64,000 nt of DNA from NCBI GenBank assembly GCA_964036665.1, contig OZ038527.1, forward strand, positions 8,215,835-8,279,834. The letters are read 5' to 3'. This document shows positions 12,040 to 41,400 of the stretch, piece by piece. The stretch is from Gordius sp. MW1 (taxonomy: Eukaryota; Nematomorpha; Gordioida; Gordea; Gordiidae). Both the position numbers and the translations under genes were made by a program. Each line of letters starts with the position of its first letter. Position 1 is the stretch's first letter. The notes beneath the pieces are model-generated. The model searched no databases. It was given only the letters and a program-made list of their open reading frames with translations, and was not told the DNA's origin.

Positions 12040-13837
12040 GTTAGAGATGTGACCTTAAGTGAAAAGCAGAATAGTAATAATAAAACGTATGTTATTCTTT
12101 AAAAATGCAAAAGTTAGACTCACTTGTACGGTAATATCGGTTGAAATTTTTAACGGGAATTAACTGTTTCCGTTTGACCATCGAACATATTTGTTGTTTA
12201 AATTAGTCAAATTTTCAATTGTCCATAATTATTGAGCCTTTCAAAAATTTTTCTATCAAAAATTACAAGTCCTCAATCTTATCATTCCATCTTCCTCACT
12301 ACCTTTTATCTTCTCCGTTTTGCAATTCCAATTCCCTCGAGACATTATGACTCTGGGGAAATAAAATGTCGCTTTCAAGAATTTTTGTTCACGAGTGAGA
12401 GAGAAAATATTGTTTGAAAAATGAGATTGGAGAGTTGAACTTATTCCCCAGAGATCCAACCTAAAAAACAAAATAAATGCTCTCTCCACTGTTAACGTTA
12501 ATAACCACCTGTAAAAGGCTGCGACCTTTTTATTTGTCTGCTAAATTCACGCATAAAAATCAATGAAATTATAAACTGTTTAAAGATAAAATTGGCATTT
12601 TAATGGTATATAACCTTTTCTTCAAAATTCGAAACTTATAACTTATCATAATAGTCTGAAGCAAAATTAAATACTCTAAAACATTGCTCAACGACTTGAA
12701 GGATTTGGGGAGAGAGTTATATCCTAGCTTACGTTAAAGAGTGTAATAATAATACAAGACGAAGAAAATATAAGTGGCGACCCTCTACCCATTAAAAAAG
12801 TGATCAAATAAAAATGAGGCATAAGAGTGAAATTGATAGGATCACAATTAAAGTGTACTTTTAAATTTGGTCGGAGAAATATTCCTTTTTCAGATTAATT
12901 TTCATTAATCAACCTTATTTTATCTTTGAATTGTACCAAGCCATAGCCAGAGGGAGGAAGTAAAGAGGGGCAGCTTTCACTCTCTTCTAAATCCATGTTT
13001 AAAATATATTTAACGAAATCATGATTTAAAGAATCATATTTGTCTCACCCCTACCCTTGTAAAATGCTCGATTCGCCCATTTTAATTGGGTATTATATAT
13101 ATAACTAAATGATAAATCAGAGGGTTTCAAAAGAAGGCTATATTAAAAAAGTAAGGGAAATGTAAAGGTACAGGAATGATGCTACTGTTAATTTTAATAA
13201 CTTAAGACCTAAATTACGAAACAGACATTGTTGTGTATATTGATTTATTCAACATATATTTATATAGGATTATAATATATCTCTAAATAGATTAATGTCA
13301 ATGTATAATAGGGGTATATACAGAACATTGTATTTCATATAAGAGCAGCGTACAATTTCTAATTCAATATAAATCTATTATTATATCTCAAGGGTCCACG
13401 TTACGATACAATATAAAATTAAAGTCGCTTAAAATAAGCGGCCTATTACCATAAATAATAGTAATGATATAGAGCTATAATTTATAAAATACAAAACATC
13501 GGATGTAAGAAGACATACACAAACTATTTTCGCGATAGGTGTATTTGGCGTATTTAAATATAAATTGAGAGATCGTCAGCTTCGATTTTGTGATAAAAAT
13601 AGTTGAGCATTGTTCCAAATCAAAAAAGGCCGTGACCCGTCATCTTCGACTCTTCAACCCATTCCATTCATTTAGAAGCACAGAAGTTGGAGAGAATTTA
13701 AATTTAAAAAAATATCTTTGGTTAATTTTAAACAGAGAATTTAAAGGCGACGATACAAAAAGGGTGTATGCATTGTTTAAAAGAAGGAAAATAAGATGGC
13801 CTGCATATTATATAAAAATGGAATGGGGGGGGGAGGC
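12040..13837. other. Interval between PTEN stop and zinc-finger start
   Basis: AT-rich sequence that should contain the PTEN 3' UTR (minus strand) and the 5' region of the zinc-finger gene. A diverged CATGGGCGTAGCC-family relic lies at about 12938-13080. No other gene was seen; plus-strand frames near 13590-13862 have no recognisable protein character. Confidence 0.5.
13244..13249 (-). promoter_or_regulatory. Candidate polyadenylation signal of PTEN
   Basis: AATAAA on the minus strand, about 590 bases after the PTEN stop codon. It is one of several possible sites and is chosen only by sequence. Confidence 0.35.
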
Positions 13838-31789
<17,952 letters not shown>

Positions 31790-32237
31790 ATAGTATCCCC
31801 AATTGAAAAATATTTTGGTAACGGCTTGACCGAACTATAAAAAAGTAGCACTATTTTTTTTACCAATTGGAGACAAAAACGTTTAATATAATTTGTTGAG
31901 CCGTTGCAGCTTTAATTGTGATGTTAAATCAAAATGCATATAAAATTTTCAACTGTTGCTTAAAAAGAAAATTAAATCTTGATAAAATTAAATCAAAAAT
32001 AAAATAAACAACAATAAAGCATTGACATTAAAAACTATTGTTTTAAGCACGGCACATGATATTACAATGCTAGGTCATGTTCTGTGTAATTTAAATTTTA
32101 ACTACGGAACAGCTTTGCTATAATTTTTTCAAGCCTTTAAATGTGTAAGGAGATTTCTAAAATTAATGTTCTAAAGACTTAATAAATACTAAAAATACTA
32201 AAATTATTATTGATATGAAGTTACGCGTCATTTAGAA
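31790..32237. other. Upstream region of PTEN
   Basis: The interval between the PTEN start codon and the left end of the hAT transposon. It must contain the 5' UTR and probably the core promoter, but no TATA box or other motif could be assigned. Confidence 0.4.
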
Positions 32238-32349
32238 CAGTGATTCTTAACCTAGGGGTCGCGACCCCCAAGGGGGTCGCGAGAAGTTTGCCGGGGGGTC
32301 GCCAAATTTTTTTAGAATAAAATAAAAATATTCAGAAAAGCTTTAGAAA

Positions 32350-32445
32350 AAATACTCACCTTGGGATTCGAACTCGTTGCATTATGTTTGTTTACATTTA
32401 CAAGACGTCGCTATAACCACTCACACCATGCTGCTATTAAAATAC
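32350..32445 (-). repeat. tRNA-like sequence in the hAT 5' region
   Basis: On the minus strand an A-box-like TGGTGTGAGTGGTTA is followed by a B-box-like GAGTTCGAATCCC about 50 bases on. No full cloverleaf forms, so it is a tRNA-derived relic, not a tRNA gene. The part AACCACTCACACCATGC resembles the head of the SINE at 55.8 kb. Confidence 0.5.
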
Positions 32446-32688
32446 GTTGTGAAACTTATTATTTATAATGAAAATAATTTTTTGAATGGTAGATTTTTTT
32501 GCTGTTTCATAATTTATTCATTTTCTAATCTTTAAAATAATTATCTTCATTTAATTTTACAATTCAACAAATTTAACTTCTGAAATTTAAAAATAAAGCG
32601 AACTTCTCACCACAGACTTTGGATCGCAAAATAGTGCATTATTTCTTATATTGTTTGTTCATTTTAAATAGTTATTATATTCCATATT

Positions 32689-34629
32689 ATGAGCAAAAAG
32701 CAGAAAGAAACATTGGAAATTTTTTTTGATCTAAATAATCGCGGACCAGGAACTTCAAATATTAGTGAAGGTTCCGATGATGATACAGCGAAAAATGAAA
32801 CGGAAAAAACCAATAGTCCTAAAACTAAAGGTATAAAATCAAGTAACAATAGAATTAGAAAATACTATCGTGATTATATTAAATATGGGTTTGTAAGCAT
32901 AGAAGTTCGAGGAACTACAAAACCACAATGTGTTATATGTGGTGTAGTTCTCTCTAATGAATCAATGAAACCTAATAAATTGTGGAGGCATTTAAATCTT
33001 AACCATGATAAATATAAAAATAAAAAGGAAGATTTTTTTATAAGAAAAAGAGATGAATTAAAAAATCAAAAGACGCTCATAAATGTGACAACTACTACCA
33101 ATAAAAATTTATTAAAAGCTTCATTTATTGCAGCTTTGTACATTGCAAAAGCAAAAAAACCATTTACTATAGCCGAAGAATTATTAAAACCTGCCATGTT
33201 TAATATTTGTAAAGAGCTATTTGAACCCTTTGTGTCAAACAAAATTAAAGAAATACCTTTGTCAAATGATGCAATTTATAATAGAACTTTATTAATAGCT
33301 AATGATCTTCAGGAACAGTTAACTGGCTATATTAAAAATTCTCCTTGGTTCTCATTACAAATAGATGAATCTACAGATGTTTCTAACAGGAGCATTTGCT
33401 TAGGATACATTCGATTTATTGATTTTATAAAAATGGATATATCTGAAGAATTTCTCTTTTGCATAGACTTAGAAACAGATACAACAAGTGAAAATATATT
33501 TAACAAAATAGATTCCTTTCTGAATACTAATGGCTTACTCTGGAAAAACTGTGTTGGAATTTGCACAGATGGTGCTGCCTCTATGACTGGCTGTTATAAG
33601 GGCATTACATCAAGAATAAAACGTATTGCACATGCAAACATAACAACTACTCATTGTTTTATTCATAGGGAACAATTAGCCTCCAAGGAAATGAGTGAAG
33701 AATTGAATGAAGTTTTGATAATTTCAGTAAAGATTATAAATTTCATAAAAGGAAGTTCACTAAAGTCAAGATTATTTTCAATTTTTTGTGAAGAAGTTGG
33801 CGCAGATAATAGTTCTCTTTTATTTCACACAGAAGTGAGATGGCTATCACGAGGAAAAATCTTAACTCGTTTATTTGAATTGAGACTGGAAGTTGAACTT
33901 TTTTTAAATGATAAAAACTCCAGCCTATCAAGCTATTTTGATGACAATAATTGGGTCGCTAAATTGTCATATCTAGCGGATATTTTTACAATTCTAAATC
34001 AGTTGAATATATCTATGCAAGGACCTAAATCTGATATTTTTACTATGCATAACAAAATTGAGGCTATGAAAATGAAATTACAAAGATGGATTCAAAGAAT
34101 AGACTCAAATATATATGAAATGTTTCCATTCTATTCACAACTAATCTCTGATTCAAAATTTCAATTCGAGAAAGAAAATGTAAATTACTTGATTAAATGT
34201 CATATTTTAAAATTAATTGATAAATTTGAAAAATATTTCCCTAATGATGAAGGTCACATTACAAAACTCTGGATTCAAGATCCATACAACAATTATAAAA
34301 ATACCAATTTATCATCAGATGATGAAGATTCATTATTAGAATTAATAAATGATTGTAATTTAAAATCTTTGTTTAAAACTAAAAGTTTGGCGCAAGTTTG
34401 GATACAAATTCGTGCAGAATATCCTCCATTATTTTCAGCAGCAATGCAAAATTTGCTGCCTTTCGCTAGTACATATTTGTGTGAAAAAGGTTTCTCAACT
34501 ATGGTGGATATAAAAACTAAAAAACGCAATCGATTGCGACTAGATTCCTGCATGAGGATAGCATTACAATCAATTGAACCAAGAATTAACAAATTGGTTG
34601 ATGATGTTCAGCAGCAGAAATCTCATTAA
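32689..34629 (+). CDS. hAT transposase with BED zinc finger (ZBED5/FAM200-like)
   Basis: An intact 646-aa frame encoding the enzyme that excises and reinserts the surrounding element. A charged N-terminus precedes a BED finger with C81-x2-C84 and H101-x4-H106 (CVICG...LWRHLNLNH). The RNase-H-like core shows FSLQIDESTDVS (Asp226) and GICTDGAASMTG (Asp294), then HCFIHREQLASK and VRWLSRGK. The C-terminal hAT dimerisation segment has YLCEKGFSTM, containing the probable third catalytic acid, and KKRNRLRLDS. Length and motif order match the ZBED5/SCAND3-type branch of hAT transposases. There is no frameshift or stop, and the AT-rich codon use resembles the element. Whether it is expressed is unknown. 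Confidence 0.95.
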   Translation: MSKKQKETLEIFFDLNNRGPGTSNISEGSDDDTAKNETEKTNSPKTKGIKSSNNRIRKYYRDYIKYGFVSIEVRGTTKPQCVICGVVLSNESMKPNKLWRHLNLNHDKYKNKKEDFFIRKRDELKNQKTLINVTTTTNKNLLKASFIAALYIAKAKKPFTIAEELLKPAMFNICKELFEPFVSNKIKEIPLSNDAIYNRTLLIANDLQEQLTGYIKNSPWFSLQIDESTDVSNRSICLGYIRFIDFIKMDISEEFLFCIDLETDTTSENIFNKIDSFLNTNGLLWKNCVGICTDGAASMTGCYKGITSRIKRIAHANITTTHCFIHREQLASKEMSEELNEVLIISVKIINFIKGSSLKSRLFSIFCEEVGADNSSLLFHTEVRWLSRGKILTRLFELRLEVELFLNDKNSSLSSYFDDNNWVAKLSYLADIFTILNQLNISMQGPKSDIFTMHNKIEAMKMKLQRWIQRIDSNIYEMFPFYSQLISDSKFQFEKENVNYLIKCHILKLIDKFEKYFPNDEGHITKLWIQDPYNNYKNTNLSSDDEDSLLELINDCNLKSLFKTKSLAQVWIQIRAEYPPLFSAAMQNLLPFASTYLCEKGFSTMVDIKTKKRNRLRLDSCMRIALQSIEPRINKLVDDVQQQKSH

Positions 34630-34704
34630 ATATATTTCCGAATGCATATCCTTTTTATTATAAATGAATTGTTTTTATGTTTAATTATGAAGTTTTTATG
34701 TTGA

Positions 34705-34751
34705 TATTATTTCATTATCTATTTAAATTTTAAATAGATAATGAAATAATA
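34705..34751. repeat. 47-bp near-perfect palindrome in the hAT 3' region
   Basis: Two 23-bp arms (34705-34727 and 34729-34751) are exact inverse complements around a single T. It lies 76 bases after the transposase stop codon. The right arm and the following bases recur at 55930-55966. Confidence 0.9.
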
Positions 34752-36113
34752 AAGTTGTGTTTTATGTTTATTATTTAATAAAATGAAACAATAATAAAAA
34801 ATCATATAATAGATAATTTAACAAATATAAATTATTATAAAAAAAATGGGGGGGTCGCAAAAAAATTATAAAATATTTGGGGGGTCGCATGTATAAAAAG
34901 GTTAAGAACCACTGATTTAGAAAATACAGCTGTATTGTATAATTTTAAAAAAATGTTATTCATAATAAACATTTGCTTATACCGGTTAATTGGACCAAAA
35001 ATTTTGAATTTTATATGTAAAAATTCTATTATCAGTCAAACTAGTTCCTGTTCTTTAATTAAGTTAAAGCAACTTGAGATCTAAGGTTGGTTAAAGACAT
35101 CCTTAATATATATTAGGAGCCATTTCGCAGTAGGCCGTATAACCGCTAACAAATAAAAGCTACCATTAGGAAAGCCTTTTTAAATAAAATATGCATGTTA
35201 TATTTGTCCTACTTTTTCAAAATATAGTCATCATATAAAATGTAATATCTTCGAGCTAATATTTAAACCATAGACTCATAATAAACTAGATTGGCGAACA
35301 GCTAATAATTTAGTCAGGGTGAGGCTACCATGTTTAAGGCAGCGCAAACTAACATCTAGTTCTGGGTAAAGAATTAAATGTTAAATAGGAGTGGAAAGTT
35401 AGTTATATATGGTTTTATATTCTTTCCTTCATAACATTTGCATTAACACATTGCCGTCTCAATAAATGCAAAAATTAATTCACCAGTTTTTTGTAAAATT
35501 AGTGTAAAATTTAAACCCTCTACTAATAGTCGTAAATAACTAGAAAGTTTTGGAATGCGATCTCCACAATCTTAAGTAAATTATTTTGTTCGTGAATTAT
35601 TTTGCCAATTATTAAAGTGAAAATGCTTGCACAATTTTCGGTTGTAACATAAATCTAAAAATATTTTACTATCAATTATTAATGTATCTGGCCATAAGCT
35701 AATAGACACCAGAGACCAAATTGTCCTTAATTTTATTTTCGGTCGGGCCCGAAGATAGGATTCGGGCAAATGGGGCTTAATGATCTTTCTTAGATAGTGT
35801 ATTATTTTGTTACTTTTTATTTGGTTGTATATGTAAATGCAAAAAAGTTAAGAAACTTGATTTCGTTATCCGGCCTCATAATTTTTATAATTTTTACCCG
35901 CTTTCTATTTCCATCAAGCCCCTAGCTAGGTTCATGGAAAGGATTGAAATATTTATATTTATGTAGCCTTTTCATTGTTCTTATTCACATGTGCCGTCTA
36001 TACATAGTACAAAATCGTCACGCCCAAATTGATACAATGCATGCAAATGTTAAATTTCATTCTAATATCATTTAATTTTTTTAACAAATCTTATTTGGTT
36101 TAACCGGTTTAAC

Positions 36114-36386
36114 CATACACTAATAGACTGCTTAATCTCTTATATATTCACGCATCAAAAGTGTTGCCAAAAAAGACCTCCATTTTAATAAGTGAAGTAG
36201 AGTTTGTATAGCGATAGATTATATTGGACAATAATTATTGATCTTATAACATGAAACAACCCATATCATTATTATAGCGATTTAATCAAATCATATAAAT
36301 TGGCCAAAATTCATGTTTCACTTTTCAAAATGGCTGCAAAATGTGGAACACTTTTTAAAAGGGAATGAGCAGTCTATTAGTCTATG
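36114..36386. mobile_element. hAT-like MITE, CATAGACTAATAGACTGC family, perfect TSD
   Basis: This 273-bp element has termini CATACACTAATAGACTGCTT and, in inverse, CATAGACTAATAGACTGCTC. The 8-bp duplication ggtttaac lies on both sides (36106-36113 and 36387-36394). Confidence 0.85.
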
Positions 36387-37869
36387 GGTTTAACAAAGCT
36401 TCTCCAATTCGCCTTTATTATTCCCTTATCACTCGTCGCTATCGCTAAGCTACTAATTATTTTTATAATAAATTTCTATACCTTTCTTTTCTTGTTAAAT
36501 TAAAAAAATTTCCATAAATTGCAGTTAAATTCTATTGATAAATTATTATTTTTTTAATTAAAAAAAGTTTTAACAGAGCACAGCTTCACTAATTGAACTA
36601 ATTTTATTCATTAAGAAGTTTTTTTATAGTGTAGGGCATAAACGGGTTACCCAAAAGGGCAGTATAATTTTGTTTATTATAAGATTACTAGATGAACCCA
36701 GCAAACGTTTTTTTGCCATTTACCCGGGTGTATTAGCAGAATATATATCATCTTATAGATAAATTTCAATAGATTAAGATATCAAATATAATTGGTAAGT
36801 GTTTAGTATGCAAAAATTTTTAAACAGATAGTTAAAGAGGGTCCAAGGCCCACTTTAATTTATTTAGCCACGCAGGAGGGATTTCTTTCTTTCATCTTCA
36901 TAAAATATGTATTTTATAATCACGCAGGAGGGGACACGACCGTCCTATAATAATAATAATTGACGTGAAAAATAAGCAAAAAAATGACTTTGATTTAACA
37001 TGGGCGTAAGCAGGTTTTGAATTAGGGTGAGGCAGAATTAAAAAAAAAATACACCAAAAAAAAACAATTTAAAAATTTTTTAGCGAGCAAAAAAAGGTCT
37101 CGACAGCCAAAAATTGTCCTTACCAAAAATTTTCCTGAGGGCAAAAAAAGGTCATCGACTCGGGTCTGACCTGATTTAATATGAAAGAAAATTTTTATGC
37201 AGCAATAAAACATTTAAGCTTCATATACTATATGTCATATGACGTCATTATTAAGTGCTAAAACGTATAAAACAACGTATAAAACAAAAAAACGTGACCC
37301 CTCGAAAACTACTGGACTGATTTGGCTCGAACAAATCTTAAAACATGCTCCGGAGTATGGGGAATAAACTGTGAAATTTTGAGCCAAATCGGTCTGGTAG
37401 TTTTCCAAATTTGATGGTGGCATACACACAAACAAACAAACACACATAGTTTCATTTTTATATATAAGATTTATAAAGTATCTATACTTTAAACTTAATT
37501 TAAAAATTGCCACACAAATATTTTCATGGATATCGGCTGCATTCAATTAATATTTTGTTATTATATGATTTTTAAACGTTTCTAACATGTTTGTCTTGCA
37601 TTGGCAATTGATCTATTAAAATATTGTGACCCAGAGCGGTTTTGCCAAAGCTATCTGGCCAAATTTTTTAGAAAGACCAAACACTAACTTTTTTGACCTA
37701 TTAGGATTAAACTTAATGATTAAAAGTTTCATTTGAAAAAAATCATTCGACTTTTAAATAATAAAGGAAATTAAATTTTGTTTGTGATAATAAAATATTG
37801 CATATTTGTTGGAATCATTATGCCATTAATTTAATGCTTATTTTTTAAGAGTGGTTGAAAGAATTTGAG

Positions 37870-38040
37870 ATCGCATAATTTCGGGCTTAACGGGCAAATT
37901 TAATATTTCGGGGCGGGCAGCTTCAATGTCTCGGGCGGGCCAGGGCGGACACCTAAAAGGGTTCGGGCGGACAATGAAGTTAAAAAATTAAACCGGGCCG
38001 GGTTCGGCAAAAAATTCCAAACAAATCTGACCTCTGATAG
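37870..38040. repeat. CGGGC-rich hAT-like relic
   Basis: A dense run of 'cgggcgggc'-type motifs ending CCAAACAAATCTGACCTCTG. This is the inverse of the CAGAGGT terminus seen at 7371. The left end is not recognisable. Confidence 0.5.
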
Positions 38041-38391
38041 ACACGGCTTGGAAATTATAATGGGCTTACGAAAAAATTGAGGGGACTTTAAATCTTTTTT
38101 GGGAGGTAACAGGAAATGATTCTATATATTGTTCAAAGACTATAAATGATAACAAAATTTAAAAAAATAAGGTGAGGCTAAAATATGAGTTAAAAAGTAG
38201 CTGGTATGCTTTCTTTAGAATTATTTTTTTTCATAATTTGATTATTTTCAATGAAATTTGATAGTAGCAAAGATAGACTCGTTATTAACTGATTTTAATT
38301 AAATAACGGGTTTATTTGTATATATAAAAACTCGACAACTGTATGTTACAAATGACATGAATTAAGGTCAGAGAGAACTTTTCATCAAAAC

Positions 38392-38397
38392 TTTATT
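38392..38397 (-). promoter_or_regulatory. Polyadenylation signal of USP39
   Basis: AATAAA on the minus strand, 18 bases after the USP39 stop codon. It implies a very short 3' UTR. Confidence 0.55.
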
Positions 38398-38415
38398 TTG
38401 CGGTCTTATTTGCGA

Positions 38416-41400
38416 TCAGCTTTTATCCGTGTTAAGTCGGTAAATCTGCAAATATAACGTTAGATTATATTAGTATGTAACATAACAAAAACCAAGTTTA
38501 ATAATATTGCTTAGGTTATATATATTTACCTGAATGTAGGCTTCCGAAAGGGTTATCATTTGTGGCAATATCTCGGCAACGTGAAGATCTTGCATTTCAT
38601 ACCACTTGCCCGTTCCCTTAGAAGTAATAAATTAGAGGGTTTATCATCGGTAAATCAAAATTCTTAAGTTAAAGTTACTATCAAATTTCGTGAAAGTAGT
38701 ATAAAGTAAAAGCTTTATAAATCAAAATAGAAATAGACTTTTTAATCATTTTAATAAAGTAATTTCTACTTTTTGATGTAATGATTATTGAAAATTTATA
38801 TGGGATGGATTTTAATATTATGATTATAGGTATAATGATAATGGCTTATTTCTTAATTTCCAACAAGCCCTTTTTACAATGTGCAACCCGTTATTATTTT
38901 TTAAGAATTTTTAGTTAATATAGTTGAAGCAATTAATTTCATACAAGCCACAAAATATTTAGACGATTGGATGAGATAGAGGACTAAGAAATTACACGGA
39001 TTAGACATACATAAAAAAAGCTAAGAAATGATCATGATTTAACCAGTTTCAGGTGTATAGCAGTCAAAATATCGACATCAACCAAAAAAGCGCCATCTTT
39101 CTCTTTGCAATATATTTTAGCAAGCTTAAAACAAATTTTGTTATCCAGAAGTGTTAGTATAAAAGCAAATATAGTTAAGAATAAAATTTCCATTGCGATC
39201 AAAAAAATTATTCCCTCCTCTTATACACAAAAAAATAACTAAATGGACTAAATAAAATAAACACTAACCTTGTGAAGTACGTGCATTCTATACGTCCCAG
39301 AAGTCTGACCGGGTAATGAATCGTGGACTATATTAGCCACCAAATCGTAACTTGTGTGTGGATGAGCATCTTGAATTTTTGGATCAGAAGATAAATATTC
39401 TCCCATGTCTATGTCTCTGTATAGTTTTCGAAAATAAAACAATATTCAAAACTATCACCAGTTTTTAAGGAAGAATGAAATTATCTTGCATTCCTTACGT
39501 GATAGGGAAATTGACAATAGTTGGATTCTTTTCCAAGTAAAAGGTGTTTTTGGTGAACCTCTGTAATATAGTACAAAATTTATATTTCCGATAAATGGCA
39601 TGTTCATGTTTTGTAAATTTTGCCTATAACATAGTTAAAATCGATCTAGGACCTGATTATTAATACATTTCACATACTTTAACGCAAACAGGTTCCAATA
39701 ACGTATAATCAATTATAATTGTCCCGCAATAAAAAAAAAATAAATAAGGCGATCGTAAGTTACTTTGAAGCATAAAATTAGGTAAGGTGGAAGTCTTGTA
39801 AGTTCAAAACGTTTGAGAGTAGAATCTTTATAAGTTTTGTATTCCTTCTCGGTTAATCCATTAAATTTGGCCAATATGGTGTGGATAGGAACTTGGGGTA
39901 TTATGTTACCCTCTAGCTCGTCTTTAAACAGCGGAGGAGATGGCAAATCGACGGCGAGGTACAAAAATGGCATTTCTTCGGTAATTTCTATTGTGTAAGA
40001 AAAAGAATTTTTGACTATTAAATTTAATGACCGCATTAACAACTTAAATCAAATCAAAATAAGTAAGAACTGATTATATATATCGACAAATTCTATTTTA
40101 TTGACCTTATAACTAAAAATATATATTATTAAAGACATTTTAGAATTAGCATGCGCTTGATGATCAAATTAGGGAAATTATATCAAAACCGGAGTTACAT
40201 AAGAAGAAATTCTAAACTTGCAAACGATCATCTTTAACAAAACTAGGTTGTGACATTTCAATACCCCCAAAAAATTCTTTCAGTTTTTTTAACATTACCT
40301 TTGTATTCTTCCGTGAGTATCAAAAGCTCCTTTTCCTCGTCACTCTGAAAATGAAAAACGTTTGAAACTATTTATGAATAATCCTAAATATGTCGAAAAA
40401 ATTAAAATTTACCAAATTTAAGGGTGGAACTTTCCTCGAATGGACTCTCATCGAACCTTGAAACGTTTTGTAAATGATGCTGCTATTCTTTTTCTTGGTC
40501 CCGTTCAGGGATAAATGGAAAGCGTTCAGAAGCCACGACATAAACTCGACGGGATCACCTTTAAAAGAGCGCTATTTTTAAGAAAAACATGCCGCATTTT
40601 GCTCTAAAAATGATTTTTATAAAACTATCGACTGACCATCATATATTTTATGGCAATCCGTACTAGAGACCTGCACGGCCAGACCCGTCGACGGGCCTAA
40701 AAGCCCGGGCTTATAATTTATTATTTTGACGTTCCCGAGCCGGACCCGGCTTTGAAATTTTTTTTAAGGGCGGGCTGACTTACCTAATAGGCCCGTTGCA
40801 GGTCTCTAATCCGTACCACAATTTTTTTAAGTGTAGTCATTCCTTAAAGACTTTTTTGTTATAAGAAACCGCGGTGTAATGGATATAAAACTTCAACCGT
40901 AAAGTACTGGAATATTAAACTTTATAAAGTCTTTAATAAATAATAACCTTTCTTTCCTTATTTTCCTAATAAATCTTATATCAAAGTTTATGCTAAAATT
41001 TGCATCTAGTTTTATAAATTTCGCGCAATACAAAACTAATTCTTGTATTAAGACCAAAAGCCCTTAACGGATCGATTTTTATAACTTATTTTACATTATC
41101 TATCAACCTTGTTCGGTAAATTGGAATTTTTTGCGACTGCAAAGCACCACAGCTTGCAACATTTCGTGCGGGCTGACGTGCGCTTTGAAATTCTTCGGGT
41201 TCCATAACTTACGCAACAGCTCCCCGAACCGCTGTACTATGAGGAACATGATATCGCCGGGTGGCCGCGGTATGCCGGAATAATTGGCCTCGCGCAAAAA
41301 GTAATTTCTCAGGGGGGTCACATGTGACAGCGCCTATAATATTAGTTTAATCACCTTAAAAGGTTGAGCTACACTTACGGTAGATTCGTATTACTTTATA

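Larger units (their letters stand above)
32238..34914 (+). mobile_element. Complete autonomous hAT transposon
   Basis: The 2677-bp element begins CAGTGATTCTTAACCT and ends with the inverse of CAGTGGTTCTTAACCT (one mismatch in 16). It has a perfect 8-bp target duplication, atttagaa (32230-32237 and 34915-34922). GGGGGTCGC motifs recur near both ends, as expected of subterminal transposase sites. It carries one uninterrupted transposase gene. Intact ends, target duplication and ORF indicate a recent insertion. It sits 449 bases upstream of the PTEN start codon. Confidence 0.95.
34923..38391. other. Intergenic between the hAT element and USP39
   Basis: Contains a hAT-like MITE (36114-36386), a partial CATGGGCGTA relic at about 37001 and a repeat-like segment at 37235-37475 that ends '...tttcatttttatatataagat'. 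It also holds a CGGGC-rich relic at about 37870-38040. No gene was recognised. Confidence 0.5.

Noticed and set aside
37235..37475. Possible Helitron or other named element
   Set aside because: The phrase about a 'tactggactgatttggctcga' and the '...atatataagat' end look like a dispersed repeat, but no terminus or duplication could be defined.
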